Origin: Diabrotica undecimpunctata
Taxonomy: Eukaryota > Arthropoda > Insecta > Coleoptera > Chrysomelidae
Direction of reading: 5' to 3'
Assembly: GCF_040954645.1 (NCBI RefSeq)
Contig: NC_092812.1
Location: forward strand, 4,650,001-4,714,000
DNA: 64,000 bases
Numbering within the stretch: position 1 is the first letter of the stretch; every line of letters begins with the position of its first letter. Made by a program: the position numbers and the translations under genes. This document shows, one piece after another, positions 11,665 through 21,930 of this stretch. A model generated the notes under the pieces. That model was not told the origin of the DNA, ran no database searches, and saw only the letters and a program-made list of their open reading frames with translations.

Positions 11665-11783
11665 CAGTGCTTTTAATCCTCAGTCAAATAGGTTATCATT
11701 CATTGTGTTATTGTTGTTGGCATCAAGGTGTTGTTATTTTGAGTAATTCACAGTGTTTATTAATAATTTTAAAGTTAAAAATA

Positions 11784-13906
11784 ATGTCTTTTGATACAGA
11801 AAGTGTCAGTGATCCTTTTGAAGGCACCCACACATCCAGTGACGAAGATTATGTGCCAATTAAAAATAAACATAACCACAAAATTCAGTCCATTACAAAC
11901 TATACTGCATCCTATGATTCCTTTAGCTCTGATGGAGAAAATAAAGAACCTGAAGCCATCCCTAATACGTCAGATGTTCCTAAAATGTCTAATAATACGA
12001 CACAATAAGAAAAAAAGCGACTTTTACGTACAGCATCATGGAAAAGAAACATACGAAAAAATATACGAGTTAAGGGTGAGCCCTATTTGACCATTGCTGG
12101 TGTATATAAACCCAGAAAACATATTGGTACTAACTGCAACTGTAAGCTAAAGTGTTTTGAAGAAATTGGGCATGAAAACTGTACCAAAATATTTCGCGAT
12201 TTTTGTGCAATGGGAACAAAAGATCTCCAAGATGCTTATTTATATGGAAATATTGACAAATTAGAAGTTAAACGAGTAAGACCACGTTCTGGCCAAGGAA
12301 TGAAAAAGAAATCATTATTTACTTACAAGGTAATATTACTGGTTGAAATATGAAATATAAATTGTTTGAGCTTAAGCTTTTACCAAGTATTTAAAATGTT
12401 TTATTGTTCCAGGTTCGCTGCGATGGGGCGACACGTAAAATTTGGAAAAAGGCATTTCTTTCATTACATGGTATGTCGAAAGCAAGACTTGAACGTTTAC
12501 AGAATTACTTATATATGGGACATGGAGCTCCTTCTGTGGATGGCAGAGGAAAACACTTAATAAGACCTAATAAACTACCCGTCGGCACTGATGATAAGAG
12601 ACGTCAGCATATACTTAGTTACCCAGGATACAAATCGCATTATAGTTTGAAAGATAACTTGCAGCACTATTACCTCTCGCCTCTTTTAAATATTGCAAAA
12701 ATGCATCACATGTACTTAGAACAATACGAACCTGAACAATTACTTCTACAAAATGAAAATATTAAAATATAAACCGATTGTAAAGTATGAATATTATAGA
12801 AATTTTTTTACAGAAAACTTTAAAATATCCTTCGGTAAACCAAAGTCAGATACTTGTCAGAAGTGTGATAAGTTACAAAATCAAATTAATGCCACCGATA
12901 ATGATGGCCAAAAAAGAGCATTGGAAACAGAGAAAAAACTACATATTACAAAAGCTGAAACTTTTTATCGAGACATGAAAGAAAAAACAGATTTAGCTAA
13001 GAATGATTTACAAGTAGATGTTTTAACATTCGATTTTCAGCAAAATTTGCCACTTCCAGTGTCCTCGAGTAATGAAGTTTTCTACAAAATTCAACTTTAA
13101 GTATACAATTTTTGTATTCATGTGGGAAGTACTGGAAAAAGTTATTTTTATGTTTATGATGAGACAATAGCTGCAAAAGGACAAAACGACTACATCATTT
13201 TTTAAATAATCATATTAATTAAGACGTAACCACTATTTACATATTTTTTAATAACTGTTGGTGCCAAAACAAAAATTTTGTACTGGTACAGTTTTTTTAT
13301 ACCATTTTGGCAACTACTGAGAAGCTTAGACTGATAGTACACAGATACCCTGAACCCGGACATAGTTTCCTTCCCTGTGACAGAAGCTTTGGAGCAATAG
13401 AAAGACAAAAACGGAAACATGACAAGATATATTTACCCCAAGAATACTCAAAAATTATTGAAAATGGCAACAAAAAGTTTCAAGTTATTAATGTGACTCA
13501 AGATATGTTTCTGAACTTTAAGACCCATTTTCAACAATTTTTGTGAAAAATCCTTCACGGAAGATCAACCAATTTACCATCTCAAAATATCGTCATGCGA
13601 TATGAAAAATTAGATAGTAAAATGACGTTTAAATGTAGCGAAACCGTCAACTTTACTGTATTCAATACTTTTGAAATAAGAGATAAGAGGAACTTGCAGC
13701 CCCTAAACTTACCAAACTATGACCATAAGTTGTACACTAAAATACGAAAGCTGAAAAAGAACAAATTCGAGCACGTTATGTCTTTGGCAACAAATTATGT
13801 GCCACAGACTGATCAATGGTTTTATGAAGCAATCCGAAATTACCATCAGAACGTGTCACCAGACAATAAGGAAACTTCGGTATCAGAATTCAGTGACAGT
13901 GAGTAA
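11784..13906 (+). pseudogene. Sola-like transposase, intron-bearing, several nonsense codons and frameshifts
   Basis: The start is ATG 11784 (MSFDTESV). The order is an acidic N-terminus, a Cys cluster (NCNCKLKCFEEIG), an intron at 12330-12412 (GTAATA...TTCCAG), a conserved block GATRKIWKKAFLSLHGMS, a zinc-like SDTCQKCDKLQNQI, VDVLTFDFQQNLPLP, a region around CQNKNFVLVQ, then YPEPGHSFLPCDRSFGAIER near 13350-13400. The C-terminus ends at 13906. Damage includes a TAA at 12006-12008, a frameshift near 12750-12770, a TAA at 13098-13100, another frameshift near 13200 and a break near 13545. The product would cut and reinsert the element. The same protein family occurs at 16.4/21.4 kb and at 58.5-60.0 kb. 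I recognise the family's motif order, not a solved mechanism. Confidence 0.7.
12330..12412 (+). other. 83-bp spliceosomal intron in the transposase gene
   Basis: It begins GTAATATTAC after TTACAAG and ends TTATTGTTCCAG before GTTCGCTGC. Removing it keeps the frame (SLFTYK then VRCDGATRK) and matches the family's continuity. The branch and pyrimidine region is AT-rich, as in insect introns. Confidence 0.7.
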
Positions 13907-14047
13907 AGAAAAATATATCAACTCTGCACTAACATTTAGTTGAAACAATGTTCTTGTTTATTTCAGTTAATAAATTTCTAGTAAATAATCTTTTGAATAT
14001 GAAATTCTATTTTGTTTTATTTTTTCCCGCAAAAAAAGATGAATACT

Positions 14048-14066
14048 TTGCATAAACCAGTCAAGT
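14048..14066 (+). repeat. subterminal copy of the TIR core (right)
   Basis: TTGCATAAACCAGTCAAG is the TIR core in the orientation opposite to the right terminus, about 195 bp inside the right end. This mirrors the left subterminal copy in spacing. Confidence 0.6.
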
Positions 14067-14228
14067 ACAATTATTTTTCACCCTAACTTTTTTGTTTTTT
14101 AACTTAAAACGTATTATTTAAAAAAAAAGTGTTAACAAGATGATCTTCAAATGTAAAAATACAAAATTTATCAGGATTCCATAGTTTTCGCTCAAAATGT
14201 TTTTTACTTCTAAACATTTTGCTTTATT

Positions 14229-14259
14229 TAACTTGACCGGTTTATGCATTGGACCCTTC
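14229..14259 (-). repeat. right terminal inverted repeat
   Basis: It reads ACCGGTTTATGCATTGGA then CCCTTC, the complement of the left end. ATTT follows immediately. Confidence 0.85.
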
Positions 14260-14263
14260 ATTT

Positions 14264-14978
14264 AACGTACTATTTATCACTATAACTATTTTACACAATG
14301 CCAGTATTTTAAAAATCAATTCCCCTGAACAGCTTAGTAGGACCAGGAATAATATAGTTTTTTTTCGCTACTAAACTTTTCTACTAAAACGCTACAGATG
14401 TTTAAATATAATAACCTAATTATATTAGAAGTATTTAACCATTTAACCACTGCCAAATAAGTTTTTTTCATTTAAATTACGGAGATAAATTTTGCGAGAG
14501 GTCACGAGACAACAAGCAGCAAAAAATTGTTCATTCGTTTTACCTCCAGCAGCACCAGAGAAAATTCATAAAAACTGTCGCCTTATAAATCTTCATTTGT
14601 TAGGATTACTCAACTGTAGAAATATAAATAGGATTAAATTGCCTATTCTGGTAAGTAAATTAATAAGACTAATAAGTCTTAATGTATCTCGAGATGAAAA
14701 CAAAAATGAATAAAATGGAATCCATATTTATATTATTTATGTTCCGTGGAAAAACCAGATCATTAATCCAAATTTTATTTGAAGCATATACCGAGCCATA
14801 GAAAAAAATTTAAATTAGAGTAGATTGTACAAGTAACATCTAAATGACTCTGATTGGTAAATCCGCAAATTGGCAATTTAATTGTAAAAATTGGACCTAT
14901 GGAATTGATGACACCTAAAAATTTATAACAAAAATTATGTGTATTAAATAGGACTATAATTTAAAATTATTTGTGATT
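14264..14978. other. AT-rich spacer
   Basis: No element or gene is recognised. A 73-codon frame at 14492-14713 has no recognisable motif and is probably chance. Confidence 0.4.
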
Positions 14979-15350
14979 ATACAGGGTCAGTTAGAACAAC
15001 GAAATGAACCAAAGTTTTTACATGGTTAACACTGTATATTAAAACGCTAAAATATATTTTTTTACGACATGAAGTATTTGTATAAAGTTTTATAGGGATA
15101 AAGTTAATACCTTTCGAAATATTTTCACTCTTTTATTGAGATTACATTGAGATTAGAGATTGAGATATTTAAATGACTTTATATTAGGTTTCCAAGGTAA
15201 TGAAAATGTAAATAACAGGCCAATATTTTTCCAGTATATTGTAATTTTTAAATATAGTAATATGTTTGACACCCAGACTCACACTATTCAGTGTAATCAC
15301 TATTTTCAATTAAAAAATTTTCTTATTTTTTTAATGGAACATCCTGTATA
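14979..15350. repeat. possible short MITE with ACAGGRT ends
   Basis: The left side reads TATACAGGGTCAGTTAG and the right side GGAACATCCTGTATA, so the ends are imperfectly inverted (ACAGG...CCTGT) with TA outside. There is no coding capacity. The same GGTGTTCCATTTAA-like end occurs at 23679 and similar ends near 34.7-35.2 kb. Confidence 0.35.
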
Positions 15351-15469
15351 TTATTATTATTATTATTTAATTTTATAGATAACGTTACATATTTTCTTCT
15401 AATACCAGGTTATATAAAATATACCTAGCATATTTCGTTTTGTATATATTTAGGAAAGAAATAAAAAAC

Positions 15470-15690
15470 TAAAGCATAAAGATTTTATGTTTTTTGTAGA
15501 TTTTTTATTATTGAATTTTGTATACCTACTAATACATAACAAACAAAAATAATAGAAATCTTAATCTAATTTAATAATATAAATTAAAATATCAAAGTTT
15601 AAATAAAACTTTTGCTGGTAAAAATTAATTGAATTTAATATCCCATCATGTTACAAAATAATATTTACTTCACGGAGAACCTATATTCAT
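15470..15690 (+). repeat. diverged direct repeat, left copy
   Basis: It shares blocks with 16105-16350 in the same order, such as GATTTTATGTTTTT, then GCTRGTAAAAATTA, TTGAATTTA and TGTTACAAAATAATATT. The two flank the transposase relic at 15715-16065. Confidence 0.55.
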
Positions 15691-15714
15691 CAATGCATTA
15701 TTAACTATGTTAAT

Positions 15715-16065
15715 AAATATTTAAAATGTTACCCATTATGTTCAAGACACAGTCGTATAGGGTTCATAAAGGGCAGTTAAACATCTTTCATGTGAGACCA
15801 AACACTGGCAAATGTATTGTGTACAAATTTTCATTGTGTATTGTATATACATATACGTGTTGAATATATTGATGTACCCAAAAAAAAATAGTCCAATGGA
15901 GTACGTCCTGAATATCTAAAGGGCCATTCTATAGTACTATAGCCGATACAACTGACGCTGTAGTTGTTATTTAGTACATGCGGTGGTGCCTCGTCATGTT
16001 GAAAAAACATGTTTCCTCTAATTCCGAAGGGAACATCCTCTATCAAGGCTGTAATCAAAGTTGTA
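15715..16065 (-). pseudogene. Tc1/mariner-type (DUF4817-like) transposase C-terminal relic
   Basis: The frame reads IEDVPFGIRGNMFFQHDEAP, then WPFRYSGRTPLDYFFLG, and past several stops ends with LCLEHNG*HFKYLL. This matches the second catalytic Asp region (FQHDGAPPH), the third Asp region (PLD) and the typical C-terminal NGGH-E-HLL of this group. The first catalytic Asp and the helix-turn-helix are missing. It is an eroded fragment between two diverged direct repeats. Confidence 0.65.
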
Positions 16066-16104
16066 TATACCTGTCATATTTAGTATTGTAGATACTTAAA
16101 AAAG

Positions 16105-16350
16105 AACTATAGATTTTATGTTTTTGCGGATTTTCTGTTTTGAAAAATTTTTTTGTGCAAAAGTGAGAATTATACTCTTTTATTTTAGAAACATACTAAA
16201 ATATTAAATAAATTTAATAAATAATAAATACATAATAATAAACATTTTAAAATGTCAAAGACTAAAATAAAAACATAGGCTAGTAAAAATTATTTGAATT
16301 TAGTAGCTCATCCTGTTACAAAATAATATTAATAATTATACTACTAAATA
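16105..16350 (+). repeat. diverged direct repeat, right copy
   Basis: Partner of 15470-15690. The end block CATCCTGTTACAAAATAAT is nearly the same in both. Confidence 0.55.
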
Positions 16351-16439
16351 TCAATATCCATAAATTAAATATTAAATTAAATAAACAACAAATTTTAAAA
16401 TATACCGTAGTAATTTTTAGCAACTTTTTGCAACATTTT

Positions 16440-16597
16440 GTAACGAAACTATGAACAGCGTTCGTAAATCCCTTTCTTTAATTCCGACAACGGAAAGCCA
16501 CTATTGTTGAAGTGGTACCTCAAAAAAATATATAGGAGATAAAAATTGACAGGTCTGTACAATAAATATAAAGCTGATTTCAAAGAGACAATGTGGA
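16440..16597 (+). pseudogene. Sola-like transposase relic, left part (split by LINE)
   Basis: The plus strand reads IPTTESHYC, then SGTSKKYIGDKN, and in a shifted frame LTGLYNKYKADFKETM. These resemble the conserved ESHYCR...YL...LY block that precedes the Cys-rich part of this transposase family. The reading resumes after the LINE at 21427 with CEFVKIGLYSKLYNYEF. The part further upstream is not recognisable. Confidence 0.5.
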
Positions 16598-16892
16598 TTC
16601 GACTCTGAACATAGTAGGTAATACGTGTTTTAAATCGAGCTCTCATAATTAATTTAAAAACTAGTCAAATACTAAAAATATTTTCGTTAATTAGTGATCC
16701 AGCAGTGAAATAACAAAAATAAACACAACAGAAATAGTAAGTTACTTTAAACATAACAGTTTTTACTATTATCAAATATTATTTCGGATAACCTACAAAA
16801 TCTAGGACAGGTATTTATACCAAACCTGTTCCACTACAGACTAAGAAGGTTGTTTGCCAGGACCGTACTCCAGTTACAAATGATAATTAAAA

Positions 16893-18851
16893 ATGGATAG
16901 TTCTATTCAATCTGAAATTCCTACAACTAACAATACACCAAACAGCTCCTCATCATATCAATTTAATGGATCACCTACATATTCTTCCGTAACCAATCAA
17001 ACACCACAATCCAATATATTTCCATCAAGAAAACAAGCAATTATTTTTGATTCAATTGAAAATACCAAACTAGATGATTACTTGTCCGCTTTGAGTCATC
17101 TGATACAACCAACCCAGATATTCTTCTGTTCAAAATTATCAAATAATAGAGTATGTATTTATTTAGCAAACGAAAAACTAGCTGATGATTTCATAAACAG
17201 AAATGAAAAAATTCAAATAAACCATCAATTCTTACAAGCTCGTAGACTAATTAGCCCCAGTCAGCAATTAGTATTGTCCAATGTCTGTCCCTCAATCCCA
17301 CACTCAGTCCTAATATCCGCATTAAAATCACATGGATTAAATCTTCTGTCACCTATAACATTCCTAAGAATAGGCACATCAACACCACAATTCCAACATA
17401 TTTTGAGTTTCAGACGCCAAACATACATATCTCCACTAAATAACCAGCCCTTACCTGATTCTTTTCTTATCACATATGAGGAAACGACATACAGAATTTT
17501 CCTTTCATTAGATAACCAAGCTTGTCAAACATGTAAACAAACCAACCACTTAACAAAAAATTGCCCAATGTCTACTGCAATTACAACAGATAATTCAACA
17601 TCAAATAATTTAGTTCCAAATATAAACCCAATTGAAAATACAACTAATCTATCAACTCAAAAAACCCAGACAAACACTAAACAACAACAATCAAAAGAAG
17701 AAAGCACACAACAAGAAACCCAACCACAAAATAACCAACAAGAAAAACCACACATGCAGCTAACCAAAGAAGATTCAGAAACAACAAACTACCCAAAAAT
17801 AGATATAGAAAATAAGGCAACGCATATAAACACAGGGAAAGCACAAAACAAACGCACAATCTCCCAAGTCTCTCCACCAGCTACTACATCTACAAAGGAA
17901 CCTACTTTTATTACACCAAAAAATAAAGAGAAGAAAGTAAAATCAGATCAAAATGTCAAACCACAAAAAATACTAGAAGAAATGCTAAGATACTGTAAAC
18001 CTTTATTTGAGAACCCAAATTCCAACTACCCCATAACTTACGAACAGTTATTAGACTTTTTTGAAAACTGTGAGAACTCACCAGTCCCGTTAAGTGTCAC
18101 CAAAATGTATACAGAAGAAACAGCAGAGGTCACAGATCTATTAACTAATATATACCCTTACCTAAAGGACCGAAAAATTACAGTTAGTATTACAGATAGT
18201 GATCACTACCCTATCATAATAAGCAATGAACTACAATCAACTACCCCGCAACAACTAAAATGGAATTTAAAATGCGCAAATTGGACAGAATTTCAAAATT
18301 ACGTTGAAAACAACCTGCAAAACCTAAATGACAATGTAGATATAGACAAAACAATATACTCTCTGACAAACGTAATCACAGAATCGGCAAAAAAGTACGT
18401 TGGAATAATTAAGTACGATCACAAACATCAGTCGGTACCTTGGTGGAATCATGACTGCAAAGAAGCATTAAAACAATCGAAACAAGCTTTTAATAAATTC
18501 AAACGACAAAAAACTCAAGAAAATTCTATAGAATTCAAAAAATTAAGGGCGGTCGCTAGGTATACCATTAAAAAAGCCAAACGTGACTCTTGGAGAGAAT
18601 ATGTCACCACAATACATAGTTCAACTCCTATAACAGCTATATGGAAAAAAGTCAACAAAATGTCTTGTTCCAAACCCCATAAATCAATAAACTTTTTAAC
18701 TCAAAATAACACTATTTATAAAAGCCCAGAAGAAATATCCAATATACTAGCATCTACTTATGAATATAACTCAAGTAACTTAAATTATACCTCCAATTTC
18801 TTAAAAATCAAAATAAAAGAAGAAAAAATACCTATAGAATATTACGATTAA
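16893..18851 (+). CDS. LINE ORF1 fused in frame to the end of the ORF2 endonuclease (652 aa)
   Basis: Residues 1-230 are an ORF1 RNA-binding protein with one knuckle (CQTCKQTNHLTKNC, about residues 211-224), followed by a Gln/Thr-rich linker and a conserved ORF1 C-terminal block ending near PYLKDRKI. Without a break the frame then reads TDSDHYPIII, the last conserved motif of an apurinic endonuclease, and the linker toward reverse transcriptase (PWWNHDCKEALK). The ORF1 stop, the ORF2 start and most of the endonuclease are missing, so an internal deletion near 18178-18186 has fused the two. The frame ends at TAA 18849-18851. In-frame coding clearly continues after that codon, so it is a nonsense mutation. 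Confidence 0.75.
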   Translation: MDSSIQSEIPTTNNTPNSSSSYQFNGSPTYSSVTNQTPQSNIFPSRKQAIIFDSIENTKLDDYLSALSHLIQPTQIFFCSKLSNNRVCIYLANEKLADDFINRNEKIQINHQFLQARRLISPSQQLVLSNVCPSIPHSVLISALKSHGLNLLSPITFLRIGTSTPQFQHILSFRRQTYISPLNNQPLPDSFLITYEETTYRIFLSLDNQACQTCKQTNHLTKNCPMSTAITTDNSTSNNLVPNINPIENTTNLSTQKTQTNTKQQQSKEESTQQETQPQNNQQEKPHMQLTKEDSETTNYPKIDIENKATHINTGKAQNKRTISQVSPPATTSTKEPTFITPKNKEKKVKSDQNVKPQKILEEMLRYCKPLFENPNSNYPITYEQLLDFFENCENSPVPLSVTKMYTEETAEVTDLLTNIYPYLKDRKITVSITDSDHYPIIISNELQSTTPQQLKWNLKCANWTEFQNYVENNLQNLNDNVDIDKTIYSLTNVITESAKKYVGIIKYDHKHQSVPWWNHDCKEALKQSKQAFNKFKRQKTQENSIEFKKLRAVARYTIKKAKRDSWREYVTTIHSSTPITAIWKKVNKMSCSKPHKSINFLTQNNTIYKSPEEISNILASTYEYNSSNLNYTSNFLKIKIKEEKIPIEYYD

Positions 18852-20385
18852 AACAATAACGATCTCAATATACAAATAACAAAGGAAGAATTAGAAAATG
18901 TATTTCAGAATTGTAAGAACACTTGTCCTGGACCCGACAATATACCGTTTATATTTCTTAAAAATTTAGGCCCTCAATCTAAAGAACACCTACTCAAAAA
19001 AAATCTACAATATAATCTTATCCAGAAACGTATTTCCTAAATCATGGAAAAATTCAATCATAATACCTATTCAAAAACCAACTAAACCAAAATCAAATCC
19101 ACAAACATATCGACCGATATCACTCACATGTAGCATAGGTAAAATATTAGAAAAGATAATAAACAATAGGCTTATGTGGTATTTAGAAGCAAACAAATTA
19201 ATTATTTTAGAACAATGTGGTTTCCGAAAACATCGCTCAACTTTAGACAATCTCGTTGACTTAGAATCAGAAATCCACGAAGCATTTGCAATAAAACAGC
19301 ATTGTGTTGGAATATTTTTTGATATAAGCAAAGCATATGATACAGTTTGGAAATATTCAATCATTAAAACACTCAGCAAGTGGTTAATAAGGGGTAACAT
19401 ATTAAAATACATTTCAAATTTTCTTGAAAATAGACAATTTCAAGTTCGAGTTGACGGAACATATTCTCAAACAAAAATTCAACAAAATGGTATACCACAA
19501 GGATCAAATTTAAGCACAACTTTATTCTTAGTAGCAATAAATTCGATATTAACACAAATTGAAAACCCCGTCAAAGCTAGATTATACGCTGACGACCTAG
19601 TTATTTTCTGTAGAGGAAAAAACATAGCAACGATTCACAATCACATTCAAAAAGCGTTAACACACATTGAGAAATGGTCAGCTACAAGTGGACTTCAGTT
19701 TAACACTACAAAAACGAAAGCAATCTGTTTCTCAAAGAGAAATCTAATCCAAACAAAAGAATTATATCTACACGAACAAAAACTAGATTATGTAGAAGAA
19801 ATCCGATTCTTGGGTATGACGTTTGATAAAAAATTAACTTGGAAGACACATATTCAACAGCTGAAAAAATCCTGTCTACCTGGTATAAATTTACTACGAT
19901 CCCTTGCCTTTAAAAACTGGGGTGCCGATTATTCAAGTTTAATACTTATTTACAAATCCATAATTCGATCAAAACTTGACTATGGAGCCATCGTCTACAA
20001 CTCCTCCAAAAAAACACATTTGAAGTCACTGGATATTATCCAAAATAGATGTCTACGTATTTCTTTAGGTGCTCACTACACAAGTCCCATTCAAAGTCTT
20101 TATTGGGAAAGTGGACAACTTCCTCTTTCTTTCAGAAGACAATATCTAAGCCTAACATATGCAGCGGCAGTGTCATCAAACCGAAATAATCCAGTACTGC
20201 ATAACGTTTTTGCTGATCGATTTACAAATAAATTCCAACAAACACATCAAATTGATCATCCTTTTTACTTTCGTATAAAATCATACTTATCCAAATTAAA
20301 TTTTCAATTTCCAAAAACCTATGATACCTCTTTAATCCACAACCCAGCACCATGGACAATATCCATTCCTGATATCGACATCTGA
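18852..20385 (+). pseudogene. LINE reverse transcriptase (I/Nimb-like)
   Basis: From 18852 the frame continues with ITKEELENVFQNCKNTCPGP. A frameshift falls in the A run near 18990-18998, and RT resumes as RNVFPKSWKNSIIIP. The long ORF 19174-20385 holds FDISKAYDTVW, NGIPQGSNLS and the catalytic RLYADDLVIFC box, then the thumb region. YADD is intact. The frame ends at a TGA at 20383-20385, and coding shifts frame for RNase H. Confidence 0.8.
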
Positions 20386-21278
20386 TTAGTCTAACAAACC
20401 TAAGAAAATCAGAGATATCATCAACCGTCATTAAACAAAAGTTTTATACACTATTAAACAGATATGGCAATACCTACAACGTATACACCGATGCGTCAAA
20501 AAATGAAGACAGAGTTGGAGCAGCAATTTATTCGGAAGACTCCTCAGTTAGTTTCAAATTGCCATCAATTACAACCATCTTTTCGGCTGAATTATTTGCA
20601 ATTCTAAAAGCACTATTGTTAATACAAAACAAAAACAAAGAAAGATGTATAATAATCACAGATTCTTTAAGTACATTATCCTCACTGACTCAATTGTACT
20701 GTGACAACCCCCTTCTACTTCTTATTAAAAAAGAACTTAAAAACATTGCAAATAAGAACATCCAAGTTCACTTTTTATGGGTGCCTTCTCATATAGGAAT
20801 TGAAGGTAACGAAGTTGTAGATAAACTGGCTAAGAACTCACCAACTAACCCGATGTCCGAAGAATGTAATATATTGGTACAAAACGATTTAAAACCATAC
20901 TTAAAACAAAAAATAATTCAAAAATGGCAAGAAACTTGGAACAACACTCCATCAAGGCTATACGAAGTCAACAAACATTCACATCTTTGGAAACCAAAAA
21001 TAAAAGACAAGAGAGAGCAAGTGATACTTACCCGTCTCCGTATTGGCCATACACGACTTACTCATGACTATTTATTCCAGAGCAAAAATAAACCAGTGTG
21101 TGAAATGTGCAACAGTGTTCTAACGGTAAAACATTTTTTAATACAGTGTCCCAAATATAATAGTGAACGACTCAAATATAACATACCCAACTCCCTAAGA
21201 TATGCCCTAGAAGAAAATACAGACACCCGAAAAATATTTTCCTATCTTAAAGACTGCCAACTCCTTCAAAAGATCTAA
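20386..21278 (+). pseudogene. LINE RNase H domain and C-terminal zinc knuckle
   Basis: In the frame following the RT ORF, the sequence has VYTDASK (first catalytic Asp), FSAELFAILKA (Glu), IITDSLSTLSS (Asp) and VPSHIGIEGNEVVDKLAK (fourth acidic position). It ends with CEMCNSVLTVKHFLIQCPKY, a knuckle typical of this LINE group. The domain removes the RNA strand during reverse transcription. A frameshift near 20385 separates it from RT. The ORF itself is open from 20559 to 21278. Confidence 0.8.
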
Positions 21279-21424
21279 AATGAACATTGTAACACACAAA
21301 GATATTATTATTATTATTATTATTATTGTAAACTAATGTATATTTTACTTATTGTATCTATATTGTATTAATCTAAATACGCTAATGACCCTGCGTGGTT
21401 GATGCGTTAATAAAATATAAAAAA

Positions 21425-21930
21425 AAGAGACAATGTGAATTTGTAAAAATTGGTTTATATAGTAAACTTTATAATTATGAATTTAACTATGCATTATTTT
21501 CTTCTAAAAAAAATCAATGTCAGTATTGTTATAAATACAAAAATTCGCCCAGTAAAGACAAAATAACCCTAGAAGATGCTTATAACCATTATAAAAAGAA
21601 AAACTTAAAACAGGAGGTAAAAAAACTTGGTAAAGAGAATGTAACTAACTTACAAAAAGTTGCTTGCTTTGGCCTACAAGCTGCTCTACAACATTAAAAG
21701 GAGACGTTCTCGCTTTCTATTATAAATCTAAGCTATCAACATATTATTTCTCCATAAGAGATTTTTAGAAAAAGGGCCTAGGAAATGTACACACCTATGT
21801 TTGGAATGAAGCAGAAGGCAGTAAAAGTGCCATAGAAATTGGTTCGTGCCTGCTGATGTATTTGAAACAAACATCTATATAAACCGATTCTGACACTTTG
21901 AAATTTATATTTTATTCAGACAATTGTGGT
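21425..21930 (+). pseudogene. Sola-like transposase relic, right part
   Basis: It reads QCEFVKIGLYSKL then KKNQCQYCYKYKN, the zinc-like Cys motif of the family. Later, in shifting frames, come FGLQAAL, GDVLAFYYKSKLS, VWNEAEGSKSAIEIGSCLL and FYSDNCG. These are the successive conserved blocks of the same transposase family seen at 11.8-13.9 kb. Several frameshifts and stops mark it as a decayed copy. The left part lies on the other side of the LINE. Confidence 0.6.

Larger units (their letters stand above)
11456..14259 (+). mobile_element. Sola-like DNA transposon with TIRs and 4-bp target duplication (2804 bp)
   Basis: The ends are inverted repeats: GAAGGGTCCAATGCATAAAC at 11456 and its complement ending at 14259, about 31 bp with two mismatches. 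ATTT lies directly outside both ends (11452-11455 and 14260-14263), which reads as a 4-bp target-site duplication. Inside lies one damaged, intron-containing transposase gene on the plus strand. A 4-bp duplication and a transposase with Cys-rich and WSDSCG/QN-type motifs fit the Sola superfamily, or the DUF7869-type proteins as I remember them. The superfamily name is an inference. The architecture itself is read directly. Confidence 0.8.
16598..21424 (+). mobile_element. RNase H-bearing LINE (I/Nimb-like) with target duplication
   Basis: The element lies between two copies of AAAGAGACAATGTG (16582-16595 and 21424-21437, extendable by ATT with one mismatch). The 3' end reads GCGTTAATAAAATATAAAAA. 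It carries ORF1, the end of an endonuclease, reverse transcriptase and RNase H on the plus strand, in that order. ORF1 with a CCHC knuckle plus a downstream RNase H is characteristic of the I group. Its length of about 4.8 kb is short for the group because most of the endonuclease is missing. Confidence 0.75.

Noticed and set aside
14492..14713. 73-codon plus-strand ORF
   Set aside because: No recognisable motif and no supporting context.
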